Below are positions 10,553 through 22,422 of a stretch of 64,000 nucleotides of DNA, one piece after another (within the stretch, counting starts at the first letter, position 1; every line of letters starts with the position of its first letter). The notes beneath the pieces are model-generated. The model saw nothing but the letters and a program-made list of their open reading frames with translations, searched no databases and had not been told where the DNA came from. The DNA is from Pegea sp. RAD2-039 (lineage: Eukaryota > Chordata > Thaliacea > Salpida > Salpidae), in contig JAQGEQ010000002.1 in NCBI GenBank assembly GCA_034620365.1, positions 47,589 to 111,588 on the forward strand. The letters run 5' to 3'. A program made the position numbers and the translations under genes.

Positions 10553-10559
10553 GCAAAAT

Positions 10560-11199
10560 TTTATACTAAAAATACAATTGCTTGATTTGATTTTGATAAA
10601 AATCGATGATTTGTAAAATCTTACCAAAAACTTGAACAAACAGCTATAATTTTTATAATTATTTATCTGTTTACAGAATTAAAATGGCTTCATTTATAAA
10701 ATATTTTATAAGTAATTGAAAACTTTAAATATATATAAAAAGATTTAGAATAAAGATTATTTGAAGCACAATATCCATTAAAGTAATATGTGTACAGTGT
10801 ATACTTGATGAACTTATGATTAATTTAATATATATCAATCCTTTTCAAATAAAAATCATAAAGAAACAAAAACCTGTTCAAGTCAAGTCTGAAAAGATAG
10901 TGAACAAAAAGAAAGTATCTACTCAAAGCAAAAAGTAAAATTTGAACATGTCTGAAGTAATTGAGTTAAAACTAGAACAAAGATTTTAAGGAATAAACTC
11001 TAAAAAAACTATTTATTTGACAAAACATCAAATTTACTTGTTACATGTTATCTTTACCAATTAAACAACATTTTTCCATGAAATACAACTATGAAAAATT
11101 AAGTAACTATTCATATTTTCACATGTAGTTAAAAATATGATAAAAGTTTTTGAACAAATAGAAAAATATATTTTATATAAATGATAGTAAAACAAACAA
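10560..11199. other. AT-rich intergenic stretch
   Basis: Only a short open tail is visible at about 10,859-10,938 on the + strand (KKQKPVQVKSEKIVNKKK then stop). It is basic and too short to call. Nothing else is recognised. Confidence 0.3.
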
Positions 11200-12397
11200 A
11201 TAAATTTTTTTTTGATGGTCTTGATGACTTTTTTTCTTGCAGTAATCGTATCATAATAGGGATCCTTACTAATACTTTTTCTAATATTTGATATCCACTC
11301 ATGCTTTGATTCTGGGCATGGTGCAGAAAATCAATAGCTTGAATGCTTTCTACCTTCAAATACTTTCCCTCCCAGATCTGACTTTGAAATTTTTATAATA
11401 TCTGATATAGTATTTGCAAGTAAAAAAAATTCAAAACAATTTTGTTTTTTTTGGATCAGAAACCTCTCTTGAAGATTTTCTAAAGATATAACTCCTTTAG
11501 GTTCTTTATCTTTTGTATAATCAAAATAAAACAGATATTGTTTATCTAAAACAAACCATCTAAGTTTCCAAGTCTTTTAACGGCTTGAACCTTGTTTAAA
11601 CAGCTAGCCTTGTATATCAGGATCAGAAAAGTGAAACAAATTTTTATCATATTTACGTACTTTAAATGGTCTTTTTTTGATACTATCATAAATTTTTGTC
11701 AACATTATAGAAGATAAATTTTTTCCTTTATCAATATTTTGATTCATATTTATAAATGCTTCTTTGGAGGTTTGATTTTTAGGATTGATATTAGGATTAT
11801 GTAGACTTGCCTTCAGCATAATGTCAGAAAATGACAAAATAAAGCAAGTCTCAGCACATGAGAAAATTCCACGGTCAGAATAAATAAACCAATTAGCAAA
11901 TGACTCCATTATCCGAGAAATGATCTGATCTTCAGGCATGATCTTTCGGCAGTCTAAAGTTGCAAAGAAATATTCTTAAAGCATCATCAAGCTTTTCTTT
12001 TGCAAAGTTATTATGCTCAACAAACTGCTGTAAGACTTCTATATTAAACTCATTATTTTCTCCAAGATAATTACCAATAGCAGTTTTACTCTATCCCTTT
12101 TCATTACTTTTGAATAAAAAGTCAGCAACATTTCATGGTTTATTTATAACTACATCACATTCGATTAACCAAGTCATTCATTTTTTAAGATTTTCATTAA
12201 AATATTTCTTGCCAGGAGTAAGCTTCTTGATATAGTTAGACTCTTTGTATCGATCCATATCTTCCAACTGTGTCATCAGCATCCTGAATTTTTTTTAATG
12301 AATTCAATAGAGCTTAACAATTCTGACTTCAACTGACGAATATCTTTAACGCTTTCACTTCTTCTTCATCTAAATCTAATGCACTTGTATCTGCCAT
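11200..12397 (-). pseudogene. CYTH: Intronless cytohesin (Sec7-PH ARF-GEF) pseudogene
   Basis: The minus strand shows the whole cytohesin layout without introns. It has a start-like ATG at 12397 and a degenerate coiled-coil lead (about 12,390-12,210). The Sec7 domain has AIGNYLGENNEFNIEVLQQF, ALRIFLCNFRLP, ISRIMESFANWF, CFILSFSDIMLKASLHNPNI and INMNQNIDKGKNL. The PH domain has KTWKLRWFVLDKQYLFYFDY, KDKEPKGVISLENL and SAPCPESKHEWISNIRKS. At least five stops and a frameshift near 11,945 (just after FRLP) break it. Cytohesins exchange GTP on ARFs at membranes. The catalytic Glu of the FRLPGE loop is not preserved in frame. Full length plus absence of introns points to a retrocopy made by LINE machinery (inference); a poly(A) tract at the lower-coordinate end is only hinted at. 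Confidence 0.85.
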
Positions 12398-12660
12398 TTC
12401 TATTTCACTTATATCTGTTAAGTGATTTTAACCCTATTTATAAAAATAATTCGAATAATCAATGATAAAAATGTGATAATAATTAAAATATATTTCAAAT
12501 AGAATCTACTATAAACTTATACTTACATCTTTAATAGCATTTAAAAACAAAATTAAACCAGAAAAAATATAAAATTGATATAATATATATTTCAATTAAA
12601 TTGATATTTTTCCAGATCGGTTCGAGTAAAGTAACTGCAGACAATGTGGTGGAAAGGTGG

Positions 12661-12709
12661 AAAAGCTGCTGAATTGCCGAAAGATGGCAACCCACCTGTT
12701 AGTGATAAA
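12661..12709 (+). repeat. 49-bp local duplication, copy A
   Basis: This copy matches 12,910-12,958 with one mismatch (A/G at base 12 of the unit). Confidence 0.9.
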
Positions 12710-12909
12710 AGTTAACTGCTAATTTCTTTGATAATTATTTGAAATGATTTATTTAATAGTTTGTAAAGAGATGAAATTTATACTGATTTATTTAGAATTC
12801 CTCATTTACAAAACCTTTTGTTTTTAGATTTGCATATTATCAGTTTAATTATGGAAAGAACTATCAGTAATAAAGATCAACTTGAGAGCAAAGAGACTAC
12901 ACTTTGCAA

Positions 12910-12958
12910 AAAAGCTGCTGGATTGCCGAAAGATGGCAACCCACCTGTTAGTGATAAA
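12910..12958 (+). repeat. 49-bp local duplication, copy B
   Basis: This is the partner of 12,661-12,709, about 250 bp downstream in the same orientation. Confidence 0.9.
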
Positions 12959-13015
12959 GATCAAGCTGTAGTTGGTGACACAAAACTACAGAAGTTGTTT
13001 TGTCTGAGGCAGTGA

Positions 13016-13679
13016 GTGGTGGAAAGTTTTGTTGCAAGGACTGTTTGAAATAAATTTCTAAATTTGGTAATTATTTAAAGATTACAATGGTAGAAAACGA
13101 TGGACGAACATATACAAAAATTCAGACTTTTAACAACAACCGAAATCATGGATCTAATCATATTTTTATGACATCTTCAAGCTGCAGGAGATGATTATCA
13201 TCATCTACATCTTCATCTAGTGTCTGCTGACTGCTGGTAAGCTTGTACTTGAAGTTGCATGTACGAGTAGTAAGCGGCGTTGCTTAATTCATTGGTTTGT
13301 TTCGCTGTCATGACAACAAGTTAGTATAAAGAACTGCTTCGAAAAAAATCGCACTTACTCAATTCAACACCATTTTGTGGAGTCGTGGTCGAGTCCACTG
13401 TTGGTATTGGCTACCCTATGGTTGAGTTTGTTGAAAGCAAATACAAAGTCTTATAGGAACAAAGATTCAATTCAAACCTGGTAAGTTCCCTCAAATTGAA
13501 ACTCAAAAAGTCTTGATTGTCTTACACTCAGTCGGGTGTGATTGGAAAAGGAGGAGATTTTGATTCCTGATCAAAACAGATCACTATTATTTAATAATAA
13601 TATATTATCTATAATGTACATGGGTTACTGTTAGTAATAAATATTTTATTATTTGTAATTACTTATAACACTAGAAACA
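13016..13679. other. Unassigned stretch with possible exon remnants
   Basis: A moderately GC-richer piece at about 13,355-13,445 (+) reads STPFCGVVVESTVGIGYPMV before a stop. I do not recognise it. Bases 13,566-13,635 repeat 4,879-4,940 (CCTGATCAAAACAGATCACT), which lies beside the acidic exon of the third leader copy. Confidence 0.3.
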
Positions 13680-14322
13680 TTATAATTTTAGTTTAGAAGT
13701 TGTACTTAGAACAGTTTTACTTTCCAACTTTCTTCTTTTAATCTTTGGTTGATTAAAACAACTTTCACATCCACCACAATCTTTACTATCAGTTTTTGAT
13801 CCTTTGAAATCAAATTTGTTTTTTAAATTTAAATATTTTGTTGAATATAAACTTGTATCACAATTTCTTGGTCAGGCAATAATATTAACAGTCATTAGAT
13901 TATTAAAAGTTTAAATTTATAAAAACCAGTTTAAGAAAAGATTTATCAAACACTTTAACAATATTAGTTCAAAGGTTTGCTCAGTTCATTATATTAAACT
14001 TCCAATATTAAAATAACTTAGTTATAAAATCAAACACAAAAACATAAACAAACAATAAAATCATATATTATAACATCATAAGATCATTTAAAGTTGAAAT
14101 TTACCTTCTTCAACAATAATCTTGAAGAATTGAAATCTTTTTGTTGTTTAGGCTGTAAATAAATTTGGTTTTCTATTAGTTATGCCTTACAAATCTATAA
14201 ACCAAATAAGAATCCCAGTAAAATTATAAAAATTAGATTATTTACTTATAAAAGATTCCAAATAGATTAGTAAAAATCTCTTCTAAACACAAATCAACTG
14301 TAATAACTTGTAAAACTTCCAT
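13680..14322 (-). pseudogene. Fourth leader copy (MEVLQ), internally deleted, with a Cys-rich tail
   Basis: The ATG at 14322 opens MEVLQVITVDLCLEE. The sequence then jumps into what is intron 1 in the other copies (about 14,275), removing most of exon 1 and the donor. Exon 2 is recognisable at about 14,193-14,104 but frameshifted. Downstream, 13,859-13,680 is open and ends CGGCESCFNQPKIKRRKLES and about a dozen further residues. Its DCGGCxxC pattern resembles the second half of a CXXC DNA-binding zinc finger; it is too short to be sure. The upstream flank is a direct repeat of 5,761-6,415. Confidence 0.55.
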
Positions 14323-16132
14323 TATTATCAATTACTAAGTCTGTTTATAAAAGATATATTAATAAGCTTAACTTAAGTTTAATTGAAAAAGAGAGCTTTT
14401 GTAAAAAAGTTATATAAACAATTCAAACTATTTAATTTATATTTTAGCTTATAAATTTACATCTAAATATAAAAGTGCATAAAAATATCTATAAACAAAC
14501 TTCAAAATAGAATTAATTATTTTAAAATCATGCTAAAAAACAATGAAAATAAAAATCACTTCAAATACATTTTTTATGAAAAGTTAAAATACTGTTTTTT
14601 AATAAAAATCATGTAAGACTGCTTGTAAGGATTAAGAAAACCACTAAAATAATCTGATAATTATTTTATAAAATTTAAGAAATAAAATTTGATGATATTT
14701 TGTAAGACTAAGTTAAAATAATTTAGTAGAATTAGAATAAAATAATCTCTTAAAACTTTAAATATTCAAAATAATTCTTAAAAGGAAATTTATTTTTAAA
14801 TAAATGAAAATTATCTCTTATACAGAAAATATAAAGTAGAAAATTGATAGAATGCAAACTACAATCTTAAGTATAAAAAAGATGAAATTGAAGGTGACGC
14901 GACAGTAGAGAAAGTAAAATTGGTAACGGCAACTGTTCACGTAAATCAAAAATTTTTATCTGAAATTAAACTAAAGATTATCCTTACCATCCTTTATTAA
15001 AAAAATAAAATTGTTTATCCGAAATGTATCAACAACATCTTTAAGAATCTGTTGTTTTAAGATCAGATAAGTTTCACAGAAATAGTTTTAAACATTTAGA
15101 ATCTAATAAAACAAATTAAGCAAATTAAAAAATGATTTAAATAAAAGCTAAATACTAAAGAAGAAAATCAAATTATTTGATAAAATAAATTAAAGCTTAC
15201 AAATAACTTACAAATAATTTTTTATAAATCTTTATAATAATAAAACAAAGAGAAAAATTATAAACATTTCAATTAAGATTTTATTTATGTACAAAAACAC
15301 ATTTTGCTATAAATAAGATAAAAGAATTGTTTATCTCAACTTAACATGATTAGAATACAAAGTTTTATTAAAAAGAAAATAAATATTTAAATAATAAACA
15401 GGAATAAGCAAAATAGTAAATCAAAAATTATAAAAAAGTAATAATATAAGTAATTCTTTGTTTATTTAAGTATTTCTTAACTTATTTCTAACAAATCAAA
15501 ATAAATTAATAAAACAAAATTAATAGAAATTCAGATAATCAGTTTCAGAATAGAACCAATGCTATAAAATTACATTTTATAAAAGTTATGATATCTAGTT
15601 ATAAATTTAAGTATATTTAATTATATATTTAAAGTATTTTATTATATTTGTAACCAAGTTTAATAAATAATATTTCAGTTTTGATATTCTATAAAATATA
15701 AAACATTAAAAGTTGAAAATAAATCATAAATTTAATTTAATCAATTACTTTAAGAATAAACTTTCCATTAAATATATAAAAATAAAATTAATTTAAATCT
15801 TAAAAAAATAATTTTACTTTAAAATTATTTATTAAAAATCAAAATCATAAACATCCAAAAATTTAAAATAATTAAAATCAAATTTATGCATTAAATGATA
15901 ATATCAAACTATTTAATAATGAATAATTTATATAACATATTTTTATAAATTTATAAATTAAACAAAACCAACTTCTTTTAAAACTTACATATTTAATTTA
16001 TTTACCAAAACTTTAAACTTACTTAGTAAAATAACAAATTTAAAATAAGAAAAAGAAACTGATTTAAATATTTCTAATATATAAATAAATTTATTCAATA
16101 AAAGGATAAACAAATAAAACTAAATTCAAAAC
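14323..16132. other. Shared leader flank, then AT-rich desert
   Basis: Bases 14,323-14,995 repeat the flank of the third leader copy. From about 15,000 to 16,130 the sequence is extremely AT-rich, with no ORF or similarity I can support. Confidence 0.5.
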
Positions 16133-16226
16133 CTTTAATATCTTCAGATACTTCCTTTACAAAATCTAATTTCTTTTCTTCATAAATCGAATATTTTTCT
16201 GCAAAATCACAATACTTAGTATTCAT
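16133..16226 (-). CDS. Possible first exon of a minus-strand gene
   Basis: The ATG at 16226 opens MNTKYCDFAEKYSIYEEKKL and runs 31 codons to a possible donor (AAAG|GTTTTG). It stands out by codon content from the surrounding desert. No downstream exon could be identified, so it may be a fragment or chance. Confidence 0.25.
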
Positions 16227-16772
16227 TTTTAACACTTAAACGTTAATTGAAATTGACTTAAACGATCCTCACTGGTTTTGTTTCATTTGTTTAAGTCGAG
16301 TTTGAAATTGATGACATGACTAATATGGCGTTTTGATAACTCTAAATGGATTAGTTTTAAAACTATCATGAAATGTAAACCTAAAAACCTTTTTAGGAAA
16401 CTGTTTAAATCTTTTTCTGACTATTTACTTCTGAATTATTTTAGAAGAAGCTAATTTAATCAGAAAAGATTTAAAGTTTCTTACCAAACTGAGTCTACTC
16501 TTAGAAGTTTTATATAAATTTGAACTTTATGAATTTCTGGGATATCCTAAAAAGTATTATAAAATTGTATTACCAAAATTTAGAATAAGAAGAACTTTAA
16601 TTCTAATGCTCTTATCAAAGATTATTTCGATGATTTTTTATTCTACAAATTGCTTTTGTTTCATACTGTGCCGAGCTTATTGAACTTTTATTTTCTGTTT
16701 TTCAGCTGGTTGTAACGTATAACCTTGTAGATTTTGCAACTAATAAAAATAGGTTGGGGTACACAAGTATCA

Positions 16773-16855
16773 TTTTATATAAACTAAAAGTTTTATATAA
16801 ACAAAAGTAGTAAAATAAAAGTTCATATAAACTAAAAGTTTATATAAACTATTAA
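16773..16855 (+). repeat. Short imperfect minisatellite
   Basis: The unit TATATAAACTAAAAGTT and shorter variants recur four to five times in about 80 bp. Confidence 0.6.
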
Positions 16856-16859
16856 AAAA

Positions 16860-18339
16860 ATAATATTAGTTTAAAATTAATTATTTTCAATTTAAATACT
16901 TTTTAGTGAACTGGAAAAACAAAACTTATAATATTTTTTTCAAAATGATTAAACTTTCAACTTTTGCATTTTGTTTGTATCTGTTTGATGGTTTCTCCTC
17001 CTGCAAGAAATATTTGCGGAGAGCAGAAGCGAGAAAGTGATGAAGAGTAGCTTGACCTTTGCCAATTACTGATCAAGTTTTATTAGCGGGAACTAAATGC
17101 TCTTGAGAACAGAAAAAAAATATTAATTTTTAATTAAGGCATGCTTATATAAATTTAAACTCATTGAAACATTAAATCAAGTTTCATTTGAAACAAATAA
17201 ATTTCAAAACTATTTTTACTAAAAGATAGTTTATGTAATCATCTACAGCAAGTCTAAAAATTTAAATTTTTTCACAAGCTGAAAAACTACTTTAAGAGAT
17301 AGTAGCTACTTCTTTTTGAGATTATTCTTGAAGTTTTTTATCATCTTTTTATTCAGATTTTTTATTAATAATCTGTTTAAATATATTATGTATAATTTAA
17401 AAAATAATTACTGTCATTGCATTAAATTTGGATATCTAAATTTTACCAGTTGCTGTTTCAAGGCTTGCTTAAAATTAGCAAGAACTTTGTTCCGCTAAGT
17501 GTCGCTATAGAAGCTATAATGTAAACAAATGTTCTACTTCAATTGTTAGTAAAGAAATTTTTGATAGAAGTTATTTATGACTAACACTTTAACAACATTT
17601 CAAATTAATGAGATAAAACTTGTTCTGGTATATAACATTTATCAAAAAATTAAAAGAATGTATTGACCTGAATAATATCATTTAATTATTTGTCTAGTAT
17701 TAAACATTTCAGAATTCTTAATTATTACTAGAAGTCAAAAGAAACTACAAATTTTGACACAAAATGTTTGAATTAAATTATCGAAATATATTCTACATTG
17801 AGTTTGTTTTCCATAAAAATAGAAGAAATAAATGTTTTCAAAATTTTGATATTCTAAGTTTTAATAGTTATAAGTTGGTTTCTTTCCGAAATGTAACTGA
17901 AAAAACTATATCAAAATTTTTTTAGGTTTTTCAGTATTTTAAATAAAATGTTTTTAATTAGTTTTTGATCGAGTTTTTAAGTTAAATAATTAAGATTTAG
18001 TAATTCACAACTTTAAGAAAACTTTTTATTTTGAAGAAACTTTCGTGGTTTTATAAAATCGTAAATTAAGTTTTAATTTGACTGAAATACTTTATAATAA
18101 AAGTAATGTTTTTAAATTTATTATTTACAATCCGCAAAAGTTATTTAGCCTGATTCTGTATCTAAATGTTATAAAGATATCGTATCTTTACAATAAATAG
18201 ATTTGGTTTTACTTTTTCATTAAAATGGTTTACAACGGAGCTTTAAAAACAAAGATGCAAAATTGATCTAGAAAAAGTACAATTCATTTTGACTTTCAAC
18301 AATTACTTAAATTGGCTTTCTCAAGTACTTTGAACATAA
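16860..18339. other. Intergenic, no supported gene
   Basis: A slightly GC-richer island at 16,990-17,105 has open frames on both strands (plus: CGEQKRESDEE) but I do not recognise it. The 60-codon ORF at 17,316 is low-complexity and was not accepted. Confidence 0.35.
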
Positions 18340-21300
18340 TGAAACGCCTTGTCAGGTTTTAATATCTGATAAAGTAAATAAGCGTTTTAAAAAACCATAA
18401 TACAAGCTTTCTTTACCGGATTTTATTGGTCCACTGCCTCACGTATGGTTGAGTGCTTCGGCTCAATCAAACACTTTGGCAGGTTGTCAAATTCCTAGAA
18501 AGTAAATGATCTTTCATAATGAACAAACACAAGCTTTTTTAGTTGTCAATTTCTATCGAGTATCTCATAAGCAACCATCCAAAGTAATTCAAGTTGAATA
18601 AACACTTTGACATCCTTTCGATTTACGACAAAATAGATGATTTTTAAAAGGACCAAACACAAGCCTTAGTAAGCCAATTGTATTTGTCGACCGCCTCGCA
18701 AGTGGCCTCATCAACTACTTCGATTTGATAAAAAAATATTTCAAAAATAAAACTAAATTTCAGTTTAAAAAACGGAAGTGTCAAATAACCAATGGGTCGT
18801 TTTCGCTTAAACTGTCTCCGCACACAATTGTGAGTATCATCCTTCCAGCCCTAGATCTTAGTTTACAGAAGCCTACCAACATATCTTAAAGGCGTCAACA
18901 AGATAAATCTCCTATTACGTTAAGGCATGTTCTTCATTCGGTAGATTATTAAACAATTTTTCCAATTTGAAAGCTATTTTGCATTCTAAAGAATTCACAT
19001 TTGTTTTTATTACTGAAACTTGGTTTAAACTGTTTTATTCTGATTCTTTTCTGGTTGACGATAATCTTTTTTGTGTTATGTGGTGTTGACTAATTGTATG
19101 ATAGAGGCGGCGGTGTTTCCGTAAATTACTAAACATCGCATGCACACATGATCTCTAAATCTCAATTTAGATCAATGTCATTAATTGTCCAGGGTTTTAG
19201 ATTATCGCTTTCGATTTGCATTACTAAAAGTCCAAATTCTCTCGTTTTAGTTGTAACTACATACCACCCTCTAAAACTAATGATGGGTTACTGTTAAGAC
19301 CTTATTGAAGGCTCTGAAGAGTGTTGTGTGTCTTAAGTTATATAATTTAGGGGATTTTGATTTTAAAATTAAGTGGAATAACCAGAATTTAGCATTTAAG
19401 CGAATATCGTTTAACTTGGATAGCAACAATACTAATTGAGGAATTCTAAGTCATACCTTTGTAAGCTCCTCGATGCCAATAACCTAACTTAGATGTTTAG
19501 TTTTCCGACTTAAGTTAGTGGTAGTACTTTGGATTGTGTTATCACATCAAAACATGAGAACATTGTCTACGCTGATCAAAAAGAACATTTTGCTCCGACA
19601 TGCAATCACAGCATGGATGAAATCAAGCTAATCAAACTTTTTCTATTATCGTGAAGACTGCAAGTAAAGGGAACGTTTGTCGTTGAATATCTAATCATGT
19701 AAACAAGTTTCTATCAGGTGTTGACTAGATTTTTGTTTTCAAATCTTCCTGATATATCAATAATATTTAATTAAGGGTTTACTAACATTGTTAAAGAGTC
19801 GATTGAAAAATTCATACCTTCTTATAGGGTTAACACAAAACTAAAATTTCCCAAACTCCTAAGGAACTTACGATATTTAAACATCCTTTTATAAAGACAA
19901 ACTAAAGCACACCCTTCCATCAAATCTCTGCACAAAGAATTTTGTACAGTTTACAAAAATTCTTGTTTCAATTTTTATTAAGGAAGAGAGAGTGCAGTGT
20001 TTTTACACCTAGAAGAAAACGTTTTTGGCTTCATAAAGTAAATTCTTAAGGCAAAATCTCTAATACTTCCCTTACTCAATAACAGCAATTAGCTAGTGAT
20101 GGAACCAGAGAATAAAGTTGAATTGCTAAACAATCATTTAATAGTGTTTTTATAACTGACGACGGCATTACTCTTTCTCTTTCCTACCTCAACATTCTTA
20201 CAGATGTCTCGGAGATGGTAGATCATGACATAAAAGTCGCTGTAGTACCTAAAGCTATTTCTTCTTAAAAACCATCATTTTCCAACACCCCTGATCAGAT
20301 CCTGGCTTCTTTTTCAAGAAAAACTACTTCCAGCTTATCACTACCCTTATCGCTACTCTTTAACATCATTCTGAGTCGAAAAAGAGCTCAACAAACTTGG
20401 AAGAAAGCTATTATTACTCCAATTTATAAAATAGGTCCAAGAAACACCGAACTAATCTACAGACCAGTTTCGTTGACTTTGGTTATCTTCATCACTGAAC
20501 AACATATCTATCACAATCATATGACCAATCATTTCATGGAACACCATCTACCATCTGATACCAATGATAGCTTTGGAAAAAGGAGATTTTCCCTGACTCA
20601 ATATCTCACCTTTCTTAATGAGCTCACAGTCCGTTGTCAAAGTAATACTCCATTCGACTTCATATATCTCAATTCTGCTAAAGCCTTTGGTTTTGTGCCT
20701 TGGAAATTCATTGGAAAATCAAGAAACCTTGTCTACCATATAATAAGCAGTATCAATTCTAACGATTCATACTTTTTTATCAATCTGTTAAAATTTTACG
20801 TACGTCCGATTTTTCAATATAATGTCAGTACATGGATGCCGTAAAAAGTTATTGATATTAAAAAAGTCAAATCTGTTCGAGCAACATTTACGAGATTAGT
20901 ATACAGGAAACGTATTATTAAATACGATAGTTAAAAACATCGTCCCAGCTTCTTCAAGTTAGATAATTTTGAAGTTCCACGTTTTAAATACGACTTATTT
21001 CTTATTTCTAAAAATACCCACTATTTGATTAATTAAATATAACAATTTAATTGACCTTCAGTTTGAGCATTTCTTTTCAATTAGTCCTTCCCTCAAGTTG
21101 AGGCAATTCAGACGACACACATTACACCATAATAAGCTCATATTACCTGATACATTAATCAAAGCGAATTTCTTCTCATACCTTGCAATATGTACTTGGA
21201 ACCAGCTGCCATCAGACAATATAACCAGCAGCCATGGGAATGAGGGTGCCTGAAGAGAGCACCTCTTGTTAACAAACACTCTCACAAATAACATCTATTA
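18340..21300 (+). mobile_element. Degenerate CR1/L2-like non-LTR retrotransposon (LINE), array unit 1
   Basis: From 5' to 3' there is an untranslated repeat region (to about 18,770). A broken apurinic endonuclease follows (VFITETWF near 19,010; RGGGVSV near 19,110; a degenerate GDFD near 19,350). Then comes reverse transcriptase (RPVSLT near 20,464; SNTPFDFIYLNSAKAF near 20,645). The C-terminal tail is near 21,150 (ILPDTLIKANFFSY, CTWNQLPSDN). Stops and frameshifts occur throughout, so it is an old copy. The same endonuclease is much better preserved on the opposite strand at 30,040-31,194. It marks the left edge of the tandem array. Confidence 0.85.
18397..18770 (+). repeat. About 130-bp tandem monomers in the LINE 5' region
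   Basis: Three units start at about 18,397, 18,525 and 18,655, each opening with a form of AAACACAAGC(T/C)TTNNT and containing a GCACTTTGGCAGGTT- or CGACAAA-type segment. Diverged equivalents lie at 44,400-44,630 and 55,800-56,030. Monomeric 5' UTRs serve as internal promoters in some LINEs (established for mouse L1); that role here is inferred. Confidence 0.5.
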
Positions 21301-21968
21301 ATTCAAAAATATAGAAAGCAAAAGATCTAACACATGTCATTTCGATAGTTCTCAAAGCATATAACACTGAACAGTTACATAGAATTATAGTAAAAATTTG
21401 ATATCAGTTCTTAATTAAATTAAACTATTATGGTTTATTGCAAATACTATGTTAGCTACAAGTAAACAGTTGTTAACATTTTATGCAATTTTGTATACTT
21501 CCTATACGTTACTCGAAAATCAATTTAATATATTTTGTCCAAACGAAACTAATGAATTAAGATATTTTTTTCAAGTTCTGCTATGTCCTATTTTGTTGTG
21601 TTGCTATAAGTTTACAAAAACTAACTTTAATTATTTTTCTTTAAAATAAATAACAGGACCAAAATACTTCGAACACCATAACAAAGAAGGCAAATACCTT
21701 CACTGGTACATTTGTAAATATTTCATATGCTTAGAATTATTCAAAACTCTTGGACGTTTCATCAATCTACACAGAGATCTAAGCACTAATATACCATATC
21801 GTGTTTCTAAAAACAAAACCAACAAAATATGCTTACTAAATGCAGTTGCAGTACCAAGTGACTTCGTAGTAAGTATCAAGAAGTTTGAGAAGAAGTCCAA
21901 AGACAAGGATCTACAAATAAAAATCTGAAGAATATAGAAAGTAAAAACCAGCATACCTTTAGTTGTAG
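21301..21968 (+). other. Segment between LINE and kinase C-lobe
   Basis: This stretch is present in all units. It contains an open frame at 21,449-21,649 (MLATSKQLLTFYAILYTSYT, 66 aa) that I do not recognise. It also has a stretch at 21,700-21,869 reading LGRFINLHRDLSTNI in units 1-4 with small changes. HRDL recalls a kinase catalytic loop. A strong donor (GTAAGTATC) at 21,870 follows, but this frame does not join the C-lobe exon in phase. Confidence 0.4.
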
Positions 21969-22422
21969 TTGGTGCAATGATTTTAAAATGTCTAGGTCCA
22001 TTGGAGTTCCTGTCCAAATGTTTACATCTACAATCGACTTCTTATGGTACAGACCACCTGATGTATTATTTGGAGATACAAAGTACACAACCACTATTGG
22101 TAGTTGGAGTGCTAGTTGCACCTTTGCTGAAACATCAAATGTTGGATCTCCTTTGTTTCCTGGTGATGATGAAGGTGATCAAATAAGTCACATATTTCGT
22201 GTCTTAGAAACTCCTACTATCTATTATTGGCCTGGTGTTCAAAATCTTCCCAAATACAAACTGTTTCCTACATATCAATTTAATCCTAAGTGGTCATCAC
22301 TTGCACCGATCCTGTCTAAGGTTGGTCATGACCTTTTATCTCAACTGGTTGTTTGTAATCCTGATAAAAAGATAACTGCAGATGTAGCTCTTAAACATCC
22401 TTCTTTTATTAATACCTTGTAA
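21969..22422 (+). pseudogene. CDK-like protein kinase C-lobe fragment, unit 1
   Basis: One open exon begins after an AG acceptor and encodes about 150 aa. It matches the CDK activation segment to C-terminus: DFKMSRSIGVPV (in place of DFGLSRSFGVPV), LWYRPPDVLFG (WYRAPEVLLG), WSASCTFAE (WSLGCIFAE), PLFPGDDEGDQISHIFRVLE, WPGVQNLPKYK and ITADVALKHPSF. The DFG glycine is Lys and APE is PPD, so Mg-ATP handling is doubtful. The N-lobe is not present in the unit. The methionine at 21,988 is inside the DFK-M motif and not a true start. It is either a decayed CDK or the 3' exon of a kinase whose 5' exons lie elsewhere. Confidence 0.75.

Larger units (their letters stand above)
12643..13015 (+). other. 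Two small related exons with a shared KAA-LPKDGNPPVSDK motif
   Basis: A short frame at 12,643-12,714 and another at 12,851-13,015 (MERTISNKDQLESKE, 54 aa) share KAAxLPKDGNPPVSDK. The second follows a good acceptor (GTTTTTAG at about 12,828). I do not recognise the protein. The two could be tandem exons of one gene that lost its remainder. Confidence 0.35.

Noticed and set aside
17316-17498. 60-codon plus ORF (MRLFLKFFIIFLFRFF)
   Set aside because: Low-complexity translation of AT-rich DNA with no repeat, promoter or splice support.
21058-21294. Minus-strand ORFs at the LINE 3' end (also 32,050 and 44,896)
   Set aside because: Antisense of the LINE C-terminal tail, which matches LINEs in the + direction.
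21700-22121. Minus-strand ORFs of 105 and 81 codons repeated in all units
   Set aside because: Conserved only because the units are recent copies; they lie antisense to the kinase fragment and resemble nothing.
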